Assembly (NCBI GenBank): GCA_900074885.1
Contig: FJUW01000091.1
Coordinates: 1 to 64,000, forward strand
From: Rhynchosporium graminicola
Taxonomy: Eukaryota > Ascomycota > Leotiomycetes > Helotiales > Ploettnerulaceae
Direction: 5' to 3'
Length of the DNA stretch: 64,000 nucleotides
This document shows positions 41,943-54,200 of the stretch, one piece after another (position 1 is the stretch's first letter; each line of letters opens with the position of its first letter). The position numbers were made by a program, and so were the translations under genes. The notes under the pieces were generated by a model. The model made no database searches, was not told the origin of the DNA, and saw only the letters and a list, made by a program, of their open reading frames with translations.

Positions 41943-44542
41943 GTTGTAGGGACCTGCTGCTCAGGTAGGCGAGAACGAGGAAGAGGAGACATTCTGAAAC
42001 GGATGGTATAGAGTTTCTGAAATCTGTGATTCCACTCTGGCATTGAAGAATAACTGGCATTTGGAGAAATGCACAGATGTGGTAGGTATTTCAAGGCCAG
42101 GACGCATGGCGCGGGTTTCAATCTTTGGTGAGTGAAGTTCAGTGACAGTTCGTGACATTGAGTGTGATTCGACTATATGTCCCAAGCAATACTCATAACC
42201 TTACCTTGTTTCTCGAAGCGAAGTGCAGTAACAATTTTACGATGTCAAATTGTAGGATGGGAAGTCAGCCTACGTCGGCGGGCTTTTTTTCAAATCAAGA
42301 AACAGCTTCAGCATAGCCTCATCTTCGCGTACGGTGGGTACTTGAAAAACCCGCCTCATAACAGACTGCTTAAGTAACAATGTAAAGTCTCGGCTTTCCC
42401 AAAAATCTATTAACCATAAAATCGAAGTCAGGTGATTATCTCAAAACACCTCCGAGTCTCTGGCAAGAGATCATACCCCTTAGCATGGACCACTTAGCAT
42501 GCGAAGTAGATCACGAGTATTTAGACAAGCGAACATCGATCAGAGGACCGGTTGCATTTCATGTATTGAACCACGAGAATGCAAGATCTGGTTGCAAGGG
42601 CCAAATCAATATAAGCGAGGCTCGACTCCCTCGAACTTTGACCGGCTGTTATACTTCTAAAATGCTAGTGCGAGCTAAGTCCGCCCAACTGACATGATCC
42701 ACACTACAATTTCCTAAAGAAAATCGCACATATTCCCTACCTATTATAACATATTATTCTTTTCATGTTCACGTCTCAAGATGATTCCACCGATGTAAGT
42801 CATGACACTCCATTACTTCAAATCCCCGCGAGTTTGTCGGAACTGTGGCTGTCAAGATCCTCTCTCCAGCTCAAACTTCTTCAAACAGCCCAAGTAAGAA
42901 ACCATCGTCGAGTGTTCGAACCTCGTAGTATATCGAGACGGATACTCTGTTTTCACCCGTTCTCCAATGGAGTTTCCAAATAGGATCAAAGCCGACCCCA
43001 TCAACCCACATAAATGGCTGCACAGCATAACACTTTCTCTAAACTGCATTTTCTGTACCGGTCTCTTGATTGCCTAAGAGATCGAGTACATCTTGCGGTT
43101 TAATATCCTTCCTGAGCACACTCGCTTAATCCAAATAGTGTACAAACTCGTACCTGAGATATACTCCGTAGGTCAGGTCGCGGGAGGGGGGGTGGCGGTG
43201 GGGATGGGTATTGGCCGAAATAATACGAGCCTTTATCTTTATCTTCTGTCTATGATACGAGCTTTTCATCTCGACGATAGTGCTCATTATTCTGCATCTG
43301 GTTTTCATATGATTGATACAAATTCGATTACTGATGTATTAAGACATATTAGATCAAGAAATAGCCTAGCAGACCTAGGAATAAGCTACTCTTAATATTG
43401 CACAGTTAGTTATCACCAATAGCCTCTCTCTTTTGTCTTATACTGATTATAGGTAGAGATTAGAGCTTTCTTGTATCTGAGGACCGAAGATAGTTATATA
43501 TATAAAAACCGCATCTATCTCTTTAGCCAGCTGTATTCTCAGAGTTTTCACTCCTTTAATTTGAATAGCACAGGAAGATATCATCTGATATATGCTTCTA
43601 GTAGAGATCGACTTATCGCTTATTACTACTTGGCTTTTTCTTTGAATTTATTTGAAGAATATTATATATAGATAAATACTTTAATATAACCCTCTCTACG
43701 GAAGTTATTAGCTGGATCTATAGATGTCCCTTTATAAAATCTCCTCGAGGGCTAGTAATCTCTTCTACTAAGTCGGCTAAAAGAGTCAGTAATATTACCA
43801 TTAATAAAAATAGTAATAGTTGTATGATATAGCATATTAAATAGCAGTCTCCCGAATCTAATTAGAGGATATCTGATGCTTCAAATAGAAAGACGATAGA
43901 TTGTTAGAAACGTCTTTATTTCTCTTTAACTATTTGCCTTCTTCGTAAGGGGCGTAGATCGTGTAGAATATATAACTTTAAGAATATATCAAACCATTTA
44001 TATCTATAAAATTGCAAGTATAGTATATAAGAAACATGTATCCTCGCTATAAAGATGTTTAAGGCTATTGTACGCGAATTTATGATAACTTACGCTGAAT
44101 GAAATAGTTTTTTCTAAATATTTTCCTCTTTGAATTAGTTTATAAAAGATAGAAAGCGTAAGGCCGACTCCACTGACTTGACGAGACTCTCAACGAGAGA
44201 AACTGTACTGCTAGCAGAAATCGCTTAGCTTTATACGTCAAGGTCTCTTATGTATGATTATTAGCACAAGTGGAGGCTTTTGTTTTCCGACCCTGTGAAC
44301 GCAAGCAGTGTACACATGCTCTAAGAACCTATCGATTTTTGAAGACAGCCTAAGCATGATAGATATACCTTTAGCATAGCGACTCTTCCTTTTTACCGTT
44401 ACAATTTCTGTGACTAGCTGAGCTAACAAAATTCCTATGTGTTTTCTCTACCTCCCTTCTTCCGTCATATGGTACAGTCAAATCGGTTTCATTCTCATCA
44501 ACTCAAATACCAGGCAACAAACCTGCATTCCACTCTATCCTT
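41943..44542. other. Intergenic sequence, partly TA-rich
   Basis: Open frames of 60-100 codons occur on both strands without family resemblance. From about 43430 to 44150 the sequence turns TA-rich, like RIP-worn transposon remains, but I cannot identify an element. Confidence 0.4.
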
Positions 44543-45152
44543 CTACTGCCCTTCAGCCCTAGCCACAGCGAGACACGCAACTCTACCTCTCACCTTCCGA
44601 GCCATTGCATCTTCCGCGCAATCTTCTGGTCGGTGGAAAATTCCATCTCCTACAAATGGGAGGTCGTATATAACACAACACTTCAAACACGTAGCGTGGA
44701 CTTCGAAACCCGGCAGGAGGCAAGCCTTCCCAATAGAAAACAGGATGTTTGCTTTAGCATTCCTCACATTTGCTTGCATCTGAGTTGCCTCGGCGTTTGT
44801 AACGTCTGTAGGCTTGGTCCAGAAGTCTGCAGACTGAGATACAGCTTTAGAAAGGTCGAAAACTCTATCGTTTTGTACGCGCCAAGTGTTTGCTGCTAGT
44901 GAAACTCTGAGCGCTTGGTCTCGTGCCGTTCGGTAGGGGGCAGCAAGTGCCTTCAAGCGCTTCAAAAACACAGAGCTGGAGCCACCACCATAGTATCGAG
45001 GCTGGGTTTGCCCGGTGTATGAAGGAGGGTAGTCGTGGGCCAGATAAATCACTCTTGGCGTACCGTACCGTTCTATTTTTCAATCTGGCAAATGCGTGAA
45101 GACTACGCCAAAGTGACTGATCAATAGACTTCGTACCCTCGCTAGATGATAG
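44543..45152 (-). other. Coding-like region, unknown product
   Basis: A minus-strand frame from about 45052 to 44543 is open for 169 codons and reads plausibly (FLKRLKALAAPYRTARDQAL, RVFDLSKAVSQSADFWTKPT, EATQMQANVRNAKANILF, then CLKCC). Just upstream another frame reads KSIDQSLWRSLHAFARLKNR after a TAG acceptor. No ATG with a good context opens either frame. It may be downstream exons of the gene at 45324-45760, or a separate damaged gene. Confidence 0.4.
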
Positions 45153-45323
45153 TTACTTTTGTGAGATGAAGTTGCGAAAGGGAAATGAGGGGGTCGGGGA
45201 TTGTGGAACGAAACTCTTACATAGTGGCCAGTAAGAAACGGGATACATCAACGAGCATGCGCACTGGACTGCAAGCTCAATGATACTCTCAGGCGGTATT
45301 TGCAGTATGATAATTTGATCCTA

Positions 45324-45760
45324 CTATTGCTTGTCGAACCCAATTGCTTCCATGGCGCTGCTGACGCCATTATTGGCGACTCGAAGTTGTCTTCGAACGA
45401 GCTGGTCAACAACCATAGAACTTCGTAGAAATTGCACCTGGCTATAGTCAATAGAAACTCTTGATAAAGTTGATGATTCGTCGCTAGAATACCAAGGGAA
45501 GACTGGATAGATACTTACAGGCTTTTGAAAATTTGGATGACAGGACCTTGGAGACAGTACGAAGCCTGGGATGTTCCATTACCGTTTAGTTGCCTAGAAG
45601 AGAGAGATTCAAGAAGAGGTGGTATTGCTTGAACCAGTTTCTCAGCAATAGCCACGTCTTGCTTAATCCAGTGTAGATAAGATAGAATCGCCGCGTAACG
45701 TCTTTCGATATCGAAAATAACTAGGAATAGATCCAGGTGGGTTTGGATAGCAGGAGCCAT
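45324..45760 (-). CDS. Hypothetical protein, 119 aa, two exons
   Basis: Exon 1 is 45760-45519 and exon 2 45441-45324, joined across a 77-nt intron (GTAAGT...CTATAG, phase 2). The product starts MAPAIQTHLDLFLVIFDIER and is mostly helical (HWIKQDVAIAEKLVQAIPPL, then SLQVQFLRSSMVVDQLVRRQ). It has no signal peptide or strong membrane span. A second acceptor three bases further (CCAG|GTG) would put exon 2 in another frame that also runs to a stop; I prefer TATAG because its product keeps amphipathic helix character. No family is recognised. The coding-like region 44543-45152 follows on the same strand and might be part of it. Confidence 0.5.
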
Positions 45761-46997
45761 ATTGCTACTTGGAAGGAAAATCCTAAGGGACCCAAGGGGG
45801 AGACTAGTGTTTATTGAAGGTACTGTTGTTTCTTAGAAGAAAGATATCCTATAAGAATGAATAGTATCTCTTGAAGATATTCTGCAGAAATCGAAAGGCT
45901 AAGTGAGAATACATACCAACAAGATCCTTGCTTTTAGCGAGTAGTCGTCAAGGCAGCAGAGTATATACTGTGTATAAAGTTTATATCACTTATATCTCTT
46001 GTTTTAAAGAGTAGAAGATATTATATCACCTTCATCTTTGGTTTGGAGAGTGAAGATAAGACAGCATAACTCTGTTTGAAGGCTGCAGCACTCCTATCTT
46101 TGTTTTAGAGAATGAAAGACAAGGCTGCAGAGTGTAAATGAAGTCTGCATTATTCCTTAAGGATAAAGCATAGCCAGCTGATTCTTTACGGTTATTAACA
46201 TAAGTGAATTGAATTTGTTAGAATACTGATATATACTAAGGAAGAATATTAATAAAGTCCCTGGAGTAACGACCGCTGCAGCTATAAGCTGTAGGATAGA
46301 TGCATGTATAGCTACTCCAATACACGAATATATTGAAGTGATTTATCTAAACTGACTAAATAAGTTTTGATTATTGTCTTTGAATAATTGATTATGACTA
46401 ATACACGTGAAAACAAGCGACGTCGATTGTCACCCTTTTCGCAGCGCTCAGCCCGGTCCGCAGGTGGATATATATTCCAATTCATTCTATTCTAAGTAAA
46501 GCTCCCATCGTCACTTTCCATCGCCCTAACTTCCATCCACTCCACTTCGAAACCTTACGATATCCACCCTACCTCGCTGCGCACAACTTCGAAACGGAAC
46601 TACTACCAAACCAAAAGTCGAAAAGATTTATAGCTTTCTTTATAAACTTCACAAATTCTCTCTCTTTCTCTCGCTCAAGATAAGGCCAGATAATAAAGCA
46701 CTGCGCTATATACAAAATACTACGCAAGGACAGACGACAAAGAACTCCATCTTCTTTCAAGCCTCTCTTTCCTTTGTCACTCACTTTCCTCAACAAGTAG
46801 GTGACTTTCCACAAGTTGATCTTCGAACGGAAGACCAAGAGCCTGACGCCTGACGCCTGACGCCTCACGCCTCACGCCTTACCCCTCCTCACGGTATGTT
46901 CTCCTGACAACTTACCCTTCCAGCATTCTCTAACTATTATTTTCAGCAGAGTATATTTGCTCTTGATCTTTCGAACTACCTACCTGCCCTAAGTATT
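45761..46997. other. Intergenic sequence with diverged repeats
   Basis: Around 45940-46150 three diverged copies of a unit with TCTTTGTTTTAGAGAATGAA and GGCTGCAG follow each other. A GCCTGAC heptamer array is at 46841-46881. No gene is seen. Confidence 0.45.
46841..46881. repeat. Heptamer tandem array (GCCTGAC/GCCTCAC)
   Basis: Three GCCTGAC units are followed by two GCCTCAC units and a partial one, about 120 bp upstream of the Ser-rich open frame. Confidence 0.8.
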
Positions 46998-48085
46998 ATG
47001 TTATTCACTTCTTCTACTCTTTCTGGATCTGCCGGCGACGGTTCTCCTCCTGCCTCGTCAGAACCCCATTTGTCCAGGTCCAGCGTCTCGAACCCATCTA
47101 CAAAAGAACCTCCCGCCTCACCAGAATCTATTCTATCTACATCCAGCGTCTCAAGCCTATCTATGGATAAGTCATTTAATCATCCTTCCCAATGGTCCGC
47201 AAATAATCGCCCGTCAAGATCGGTTCTTCTAGAGAATATTCGAGCCGTCTGCCATTATCCCTCAGACTTCAGTGTGTCCGATCGAGTGGCAAATGAACTC
47301 AAGAGCGTCTCGTCTATCAAGGTCATGGATAGTAGTGATGATTCCAGGGCAGGAAACAAGAACAAGAGCAAGTTCAATAGTGGAAAATCGCAGCTATTAT
47401 CTCTCCCTCAGTCGCTATATAAACCATTTGTTGGTCACCTCGATACCCTCAGTCAGACTATCAGCCTTTACAATTTCTACCACTCTGGATTCGACTATCT
47501 CCTAATCCTTTCAGCAGGTCCTGTTTGCGGTCTTTCAGTTGAACCTATCCATCCTGAATCTCTCAAGGGCAGCACTCTTAAACCCGAATTATTGCTAAAC
47601 TCTGAGTTTGCCGATATCAATATTCGCAGTGAAAAGCAGTTCGAATCCGGGTCTGGAAAGGAATCTCCTGATATCGAGCGTGTCACGTAGGGCCACTGTC
47701 AATTTCTCCGCACTACAACTCTCTACTCTATCTCAGGTCAAACAACTCTCTCTTTAACCACGGTCTATCTCGGCCGGATCCACGAAAACAAGAAGCCGAC
47801 GTTTTGGATTATTGTGATGGAGGTTGAGTATGGCGGTTTATATGCTTTCCGGTCCGATCATGTCGATGATGCTGAGCGTGTGGAAATTGAGAATCCTATC
47901 GATGATCTCGGCCAGGATGAGTTGGAGGAACCTGCTGTATGTCCGGCTTTTGATGACGATCACTAGCTTGCCGTCTATCTTGGTAATACGACGATCTGGG
48001 ATAAGGGCTATGGCGATAAGGGGGAGACTTATCAGAAGCTGGATGTCGGACGTTGGGAGAGTTGCATCTTGGAGTAGTTGAGGGT
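46998..48085 (+). pseudogene. Ser-rich hypothetical protein gene with in-frame TAG codons
   Basis: An ATG at 46998 opens 230 codons rich in Ser/Pro (SRSSVSNPSTKEPPASPESI), then HYPSDFSVSDRVANELKSVS, and stops at TAG 47688-47690. The same frame continues: TTVYLGRIHENKKPTFWIIV, EVEYGGLYAFRSDHVDDAER, a TAG at about 47965, LAVYLGNTTIWDKGYGDKGE, and another TAG near 48075. Each TAG could come from CAG by one C-to-T change, as RIP would make, and the TA-rich block begins only 300 bp away. Alternatively an intron at 47687-47735 (GTAGGG...CTCAG) would give a different tail ending after YCDGG. No family is recognised, and I cannot choose between broken and spliced. Confidence 0.5.
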
Positions 48086-48357
48086 GAGGAAGGAGGCATA
48101 GAACTTCTCTATCGTAAGCTGTCTACCTCGATAATGCGATAATTTGGGATGAGGATGTTTCCGATATGGGAATTTTTTATCAGATTCTGAACACTAGATA
48201 AGAGGGGTTTGGACTCATACTTGACTGGGTATAAAGAGACTAAAGATAGAAAAGTATGATATTTCTCTCTTATAGCCCGTCTTTAGTGAAAAAGACCAGG
48301 CTTCTATGTTTAATAGCGGTCTTCAGTTCTCCGAACCTAAAATAAATAGGATATCGA
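48086..48357. other. Transition from normal to TA-rich sequence
   Basis: About 270 bp with no open frame, bordering the gypsy LTR at 48358. The border of the right transposon block lies here. Confidence 0.5.
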
Positions 48358-48870
48358 TGTAACGACACAAGACTCAAGGCGGTATACGAGCAGGGATAAA
48401 ATAAGTAGGGAGGCTAAGAGCGATCTTATATAGTCTACTACTAAGAAAATAAGAAGATAAGGGAAGAAGAAGAAGAGAAGTAGAGTATAGGTCCCCTTAT
48501 ATATATACACCGGTACTAGTCCGATACTATACTAAGTCGGTCGCTAACTATATTAGGGTACCTAGAGACTCGGGTCCCGGTCCCTATCCTTCTACTTATA
48601 AAACCTTTAGGTAAGCTATTATTATATTACCTCCCCCCCCCCCTTAAGAGAACTAACCCTTAGCTCGGAAGACGTTTATTATATTAGAAACTAGTCTTTA
48701 TTATAAATATTTTTTTAAGGGTTCGCGTAATAAGTACTAGTGGTTCTTTAATAGTAGTAATTCCTTTAATAGTAACTAACTAGTTATATTATAGTAATAG
48801 TACTATATTAGTTATAGCTTCTAAATCAGGTGATTAGGTAAATTTGCTTTATCTATATCACGGGGCGAAT
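48358..48870 (-). mobile_element. 3' end of a gypsy-A-type element with LTR 48358-48626
   Basis: Read on the minus strand, a poly-G/purine tract (cccccccccc on plus, near 48640) leads into a 269-bp LTR that ends GTGTCGTTACA (48358). The interior piece up to about 48870 matches the 3' interior of gypsy-A (58266-58490). The rest of the element is missing or replaced by the next LTR (about 48898). Confidence 0.75.
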
Positions 48871-48897
48871 ATAAAGTATGCAGTGCAAAAGCTCGTC

Positions 48898-49486
48898 TAT
48901 ATTATAAGGAGAATTAAATAAGGAGAGAAGGAAGAAATAGGAGTCTCCCTTCGAAGAAAAGATAATACCGCGGCCGCTAGTAGTAGTAGTATTAGAATAC
49001 GTATAATAATACGTCAGGTACTAGCGTAGACGCCTTAGGCGTTAAGTATACTAATAGGTATAACTTATTATATTACTCTCCTCCCGTTTCGAGGTCAGGG
49101 CTATCTTATTTATTCTTCTCTTCCTACTTATTAAGTATTATAATAGTAATAAGAGCTACTTCCGGTTCCTATATTAATTATATATAACTTATCTATTTAA
49201 TTAGATACTTCTTCTTCGTTTAATCTCCTTATCGAAAGGATCTCTCCGCTAGGAATTCTTCTACTTCGAACTTGTCTTTATTTACTACTAGTAATAGTAG
49301 TAGCTATAAATTATCTTATACTTAGCTTAGTAATAAGTTAGTAATAGCTAAGTGTAATAATTATATATGAAAAATATTATATGTTCCTAGTAGCGTATCT
49401 AAGTAGTAGCTATACGACCTAACCGCTTCGAGTACTATATACTTAGCTTACTTTATATCGAATTTCCTCGTAAGGCGATTCGTAAG
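48898..49486 (-). mobile_element. Third gypsy element (gypsy-C), left part with probable LTR 48898-49072
   Basis: A putative minus-strand LTR ends near 49072 next to a purine tract (CTCTCCTCCC on plus), and 49073-49486 is degraded interior. The gypsy-B element is inserted here after GTAAG (49482-49486), and the interior resumes at 63560. The exact LTR borders are uncertain. Confidence 0.5.
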
Positions 49487-49722
49487 TGTGACGCTTGCTC
49501 TAGAAAGGTCTCAAAACTACCTGAGTAATAAGATCTCATATTGCTATGAATAAGAAGTAGTAAGAATCACTTGAGAATCTATAACTAAGGAGTGAAGAAG
49601 TAGAGAGAGGAGGGAAGTATATATATGAAAAGGGGCCCCTAAACTCTACTCGTGTAATCTCGCTTAGTAGTAAGTGTTTCTACTAATAGGGAGAAACCTC
49701 TAAACCTAACTAGTTATTATAC
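49487..49722 (-). repeat. gypsy-B 3' LTR
   Basis: 236 bp, paired with 63325-63559. A poly-C run (49725 onward on plus), the complement of the polypurine tract, borders it. Confidence 0.85.
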
Positions 49723-50979
49723 TACCCCCCCCTCTGAAAAAAGCTCGCCCTCGAGCGTTAGTCTATTTCCTTATTACTATTAAGATAGTCGTAATTATTA
49801 ATTCTATCGTAGAAAGCTTTCAGCTAATTAGGTAGTTTAGCAGGAGGTCTAGCTTACGTTAAGTTATTAAGGTGGAATTATTATAGCTTAGCAGGAGCGT
49901 ATTTAATATCTATAGCGTCGTACTATATGAGATCGACGTCTTGATTTAATTAGGAAACTCGATATAAGAAGCTATTACGCTACTTACGGCACGCAAGTAT
50001 ATCTTCGATCTCCTATTTATTATCACTAGTGATATTAATAAGTAGTAGCAGCAGTAAGGTTTATCCTAGTAAGGGGTCGTTTAGATACTTCTATAGCTTA
50101 GTAGCAGGGAATACGTTATATATTTTCATACTAGCAGGGAGCTCTAGACGATAAGAGCTTCTAACCTTTTCAATTACACGGAAGGGTTTATTAGTCGGGA
50201 AGTCGAGTTTTTTACTAAGTCGAGTACTTATAAAGTAGTATATATCTAGCTAGATAAGGTCGTCTATAGTAAAGTCGACTTTATAGCGTAAGCGATTATA
50301 AGATTAGGATATCTTAGCTTATATATATTAGAGGCTTAATTAAGAAGTAGTTTAGGCGTTACGCAGACAATTAGCGTAATCTAGAGCTTACTAAGTATTT
50401 AACTTATCACTAGGCGTAGTAGAGTCAGGTAGGTCTTTCTAATTCTAATTAACACGGGGTATATATCTATAAATAACTTTAAAGGGTAAGAGACCTCTAA
50501 GGGATTCGTAAGGGAGAGTTATCTAGGCGTAGTCTATAATAGGTAAGAATTCCGACTAGTCGTCTTAATAGTAAGAGATAAAAAGTCGTAATCTGTATTA
50601 GAGATATTAGTTATAGATCTCTATTTAGCTATCTATTTATAAGTAGTCTATAGCAGAAAGCTATCTTTTAGTACTAAGAATCGTGATAACTATAGTCTAA
50701 AAACGGGAAACGAATTAAGGCCCTCTATTAGAGGTAATTATTAATAGAGCTCCGAAATAGCAGTATACGTAGTATAAGTAAAGCTTTATAAGGTCGCGCG
50801 TATCGGAAGTCTTTCAGTATAGAATACTAATTGCTTATTTACTAAAACAGTTAATAAATACAAGAACGTTATCGTAGCCGTATTTATCGCGGTTAAAGCT
50901 ATAGTAATCGACTGTAATATACTCCTATAGACGTGATAGTATAAGCAGAGGTTAGAGGAGGCCCGGTTTCTTATCGCGC

Positions 50980-51247
50980 TATAACGACAGCTCACCTGAA
51001 TATCACATAAGAAGAAGAATAGATAATAAGGCCTAAGTTCATAAGTATCCCGGCAGAACTAGTATCCGACCCGGTATAGTATCGGACTAGTACCGGTATA
51101 TATATATAAGGTGCTTTATACTCTATCTCTCTTCTTCTTCCTTCCTTATCTTTTTATTTCCTTCGTAGTAGACTATATAAGATCGCTCTTAGCTTCTCTA
51201 CTTATTTATTCTTACTTATATACCGCCTTAAGTCTTATATCGTTATA
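50980..51247 (+). repeat. gypsy-A 5' LTR
   Basis: Starts TATAACGACAGCTCACC (from TGTAACGAC), holds TATATATATAAGG as a probable promoter, and ends CGTTATA (from CGTTACA). Confidence 0.85.
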
Positions 51248-54200
51248 TTAAATAAAAAGATTAAGATAGCCGGAGATAACTTACTATAATATCTTATTAT
51301 TAAGTTAGTTATTCGATAACTACTTATATATAGCCGAGATACTAGAGATCTCTCGGATAACTATGAATTAAGGTTTAATTTAACTTATCGCAAATAGTAT
51401 AATAGAGGAGGTCTTCGCTAATACTCCTTTAATAACTCCCTTAATATAAAGGAATTATAAATAGATTTTAAAGAAAGTATAATAAATACCCCGGAACTTT
51501 AACTTCTATATATTACTACCGAAATAGCTCTAATATACCTCTTTTTAAGCTATTAGAATAGCTCCTGACTAATAAACTAAAGACTCCTCTAGTTCTAGGG
51601 GGACCTGACGCGATCCTCCCCGCTCTACCTCCGAACCTAATCTATTATACTTTTCCTTACTCTAAACGTCTCTTACCCTAGAGAATATTAATACCTTATT
51701 AAAGAAGTACTAATTAAGAGGAAAAGGAAAATAAAAGCGAAATTCACTAGAAGTATAATCGCTAAGTACTCTTACTACCGCAGGTAACTCGAACCTGATC
51801 TATTCCCTCTTATAATAATTAGCAGACTAAGAGGAGAAGAATAACTCTCTAGAAAATACTATAGATAGACTAATCTCTATATAAGATAAGTTCCTTATAG
51901 GGGTCTCTCGCCTATCTTCGACTCTCCTACTAGAACTAATATTATAATCTCCGCGTATAGCGGAGTTTAATAAGCTAATAAACTCTATTCTAATACGTAA
52001 TACTAAGAGAGAAGATACTATTCCTAATAAACTATCTCCTTCCCCTAGCGCTAAATCAGTAGAGTCACGCCCTAGGAAGTCTTATCTTACTAAGAAGATC
52101 CTGCCCCTAGATAATAGGTCGGACTCTACTTTCCTCTAATAGAGAGTATCGATATAAGACTAGCTAGCTATAAATACTGACTATTACCCTACGGACTTCT
52201 CCTAGCGCGTTCTTATATAAGAGCTAGTTATTAGATTAGCTAAGGAGTATTTTACGCTTTAGTATTTTACTAACGAGTTTAAAACTAGCGATAAAATAAT
52301 CTCCTTATTAGAGGAGAACTTTCTTACTAGTTTAGAGGAAAATAATTACTATAACGCTTTCTATTACTTAGAAATATAATAACCTAGCTATATACGCGAG
52401 ACTTTCACTGAGTTTCGTAGTCGATTTCAAAGCGCTACTATCTAAGGTAAAGTTAAAAAGAAGGAGTAGTTCTTCTATATATAAGATAAGATTATACTAT
52501 CTTTACGCGCTTTAACTCTTATTATTAAACTAATATAGAATAAGGACTACGCTTCTATAGTTAGATCCTTACTTTCTTTTAATACTAAACGTTACTATAA
52601 CTTAGAACGTACTTATACCGAGAAAGCTATTACCCTAGTATAGTACTATAAGCTTACTATTACTACTACGACCTCTACTAGTTCTACTCCTTACTAGTCC
52701 TTAAGCTTAGCCTCTCGATAAACTACTCTTATACTATACGTATATACTTTTACCCTAGTATAGTCTAGTACTCCCTTCGTGCTAAAACGCTCTACTATCT
52801 CGACCGGAAAACCCCTTAGGTATTATAGTTATAGATAGCTTAGTTATATTAAGCTAAACTGCTCTGACTTACCTAAGGTTTAATTAATCGATAAATTTCC
52901 GGAAGAAGATTAAGTAACTAAAGAAGTAGTAGAAGATATACCCTCCGAATCTGGATTAATACTAAAGGGAAACGATAAGGCTTAAGTAAAAACTCTTTCT
53001 TAGGTTTATATAAGTATAATCTCTCTAATCTAGACTTTAACTCCTTAATAAGAGGTAAGTAATTCATATATCTAATTATAGTTAGTATAAATAAGCTAGG
53101 AGTTTCTATAAGTAGCTTAATTAATACTAGAGCGAATAGTTATCTATTTATTAATTATACTCTTACTAGACGACTATTAGGAGCTCTCGGTATTAAAATT
53201 AAGCTACTGCCTTATTCTATTCTAATACGTAAGTTCTAATAGTCTATCAGAACTTATATTACTTATTTTATATATTTATACTTTTCTATTAATAGTAGAT
53301 ATATTTATAACTACCCTTTTATTCTCCTCGATTTAGGATAATAAGATATAATTATTAGTATTAAATAGATACGACGATTTCAGGTTAAGCTAGATACGCT
53401 CTACTATAAGCTATTATAGTCGGAACGCTATCTAGCTACCTTCTGATATAATAAGAAGATAATTATAACTTTACTACCTTATAAACTTAGTATTAATTAA
53501 TCTTACTAAATCGATACTAATACGTAAGACTTAGCTATAAACTAGCTAAACTAATACCGATTATATTAAATAGTAGCGTTATAATATATTAACGTATTAT
53601 CCTTACTCTTTAACTTATTTCTACTTATCGCTAAGGAATCTGAACTTCTTTCCGCTTCGAATTTATTAAGAAAGGTACTTGCGCCGAAACCTTACTATAA
53701 GTACTCCTCTTAACCTCTAAGGATCTAGAAACTAGTTCCGATTTACTAAATTAGTACTATAGCTTTTTATTTTAATATAAAATATAAAAGTTCCGAATTA
53801 TTCTTTATTAGTATCTACGAGATAGACTACCTCTTATAAGACTATCTAAATAGCGACTCTCCTAAGGATCCCGATACCGAACGACTTATAGCCGAAAAGC
53901 TACCGGAATAGTACTATACTCTTAAGGAAGCCTTTTCTAAGTAGGATTCTAATATTCTTCCGCTTTATTACTTATATAATTATAGAATTATCTTAGAAGA
54001 ACTATTACTTAATATATATTCGCTCTTATATTAGTAATCTATAGACGAACTATAAGTAACTAAAGAGTACCTTATAAAGAACTTAGATAAAGGATTTATC
54101 GAATCTAGCTAAAGTCCCTTTATATTACTTATACTATTTATTAAGAAGGCCGATAGAGGATTACACTTCTATATCGACTATTATAAGCTTAATACGATCA

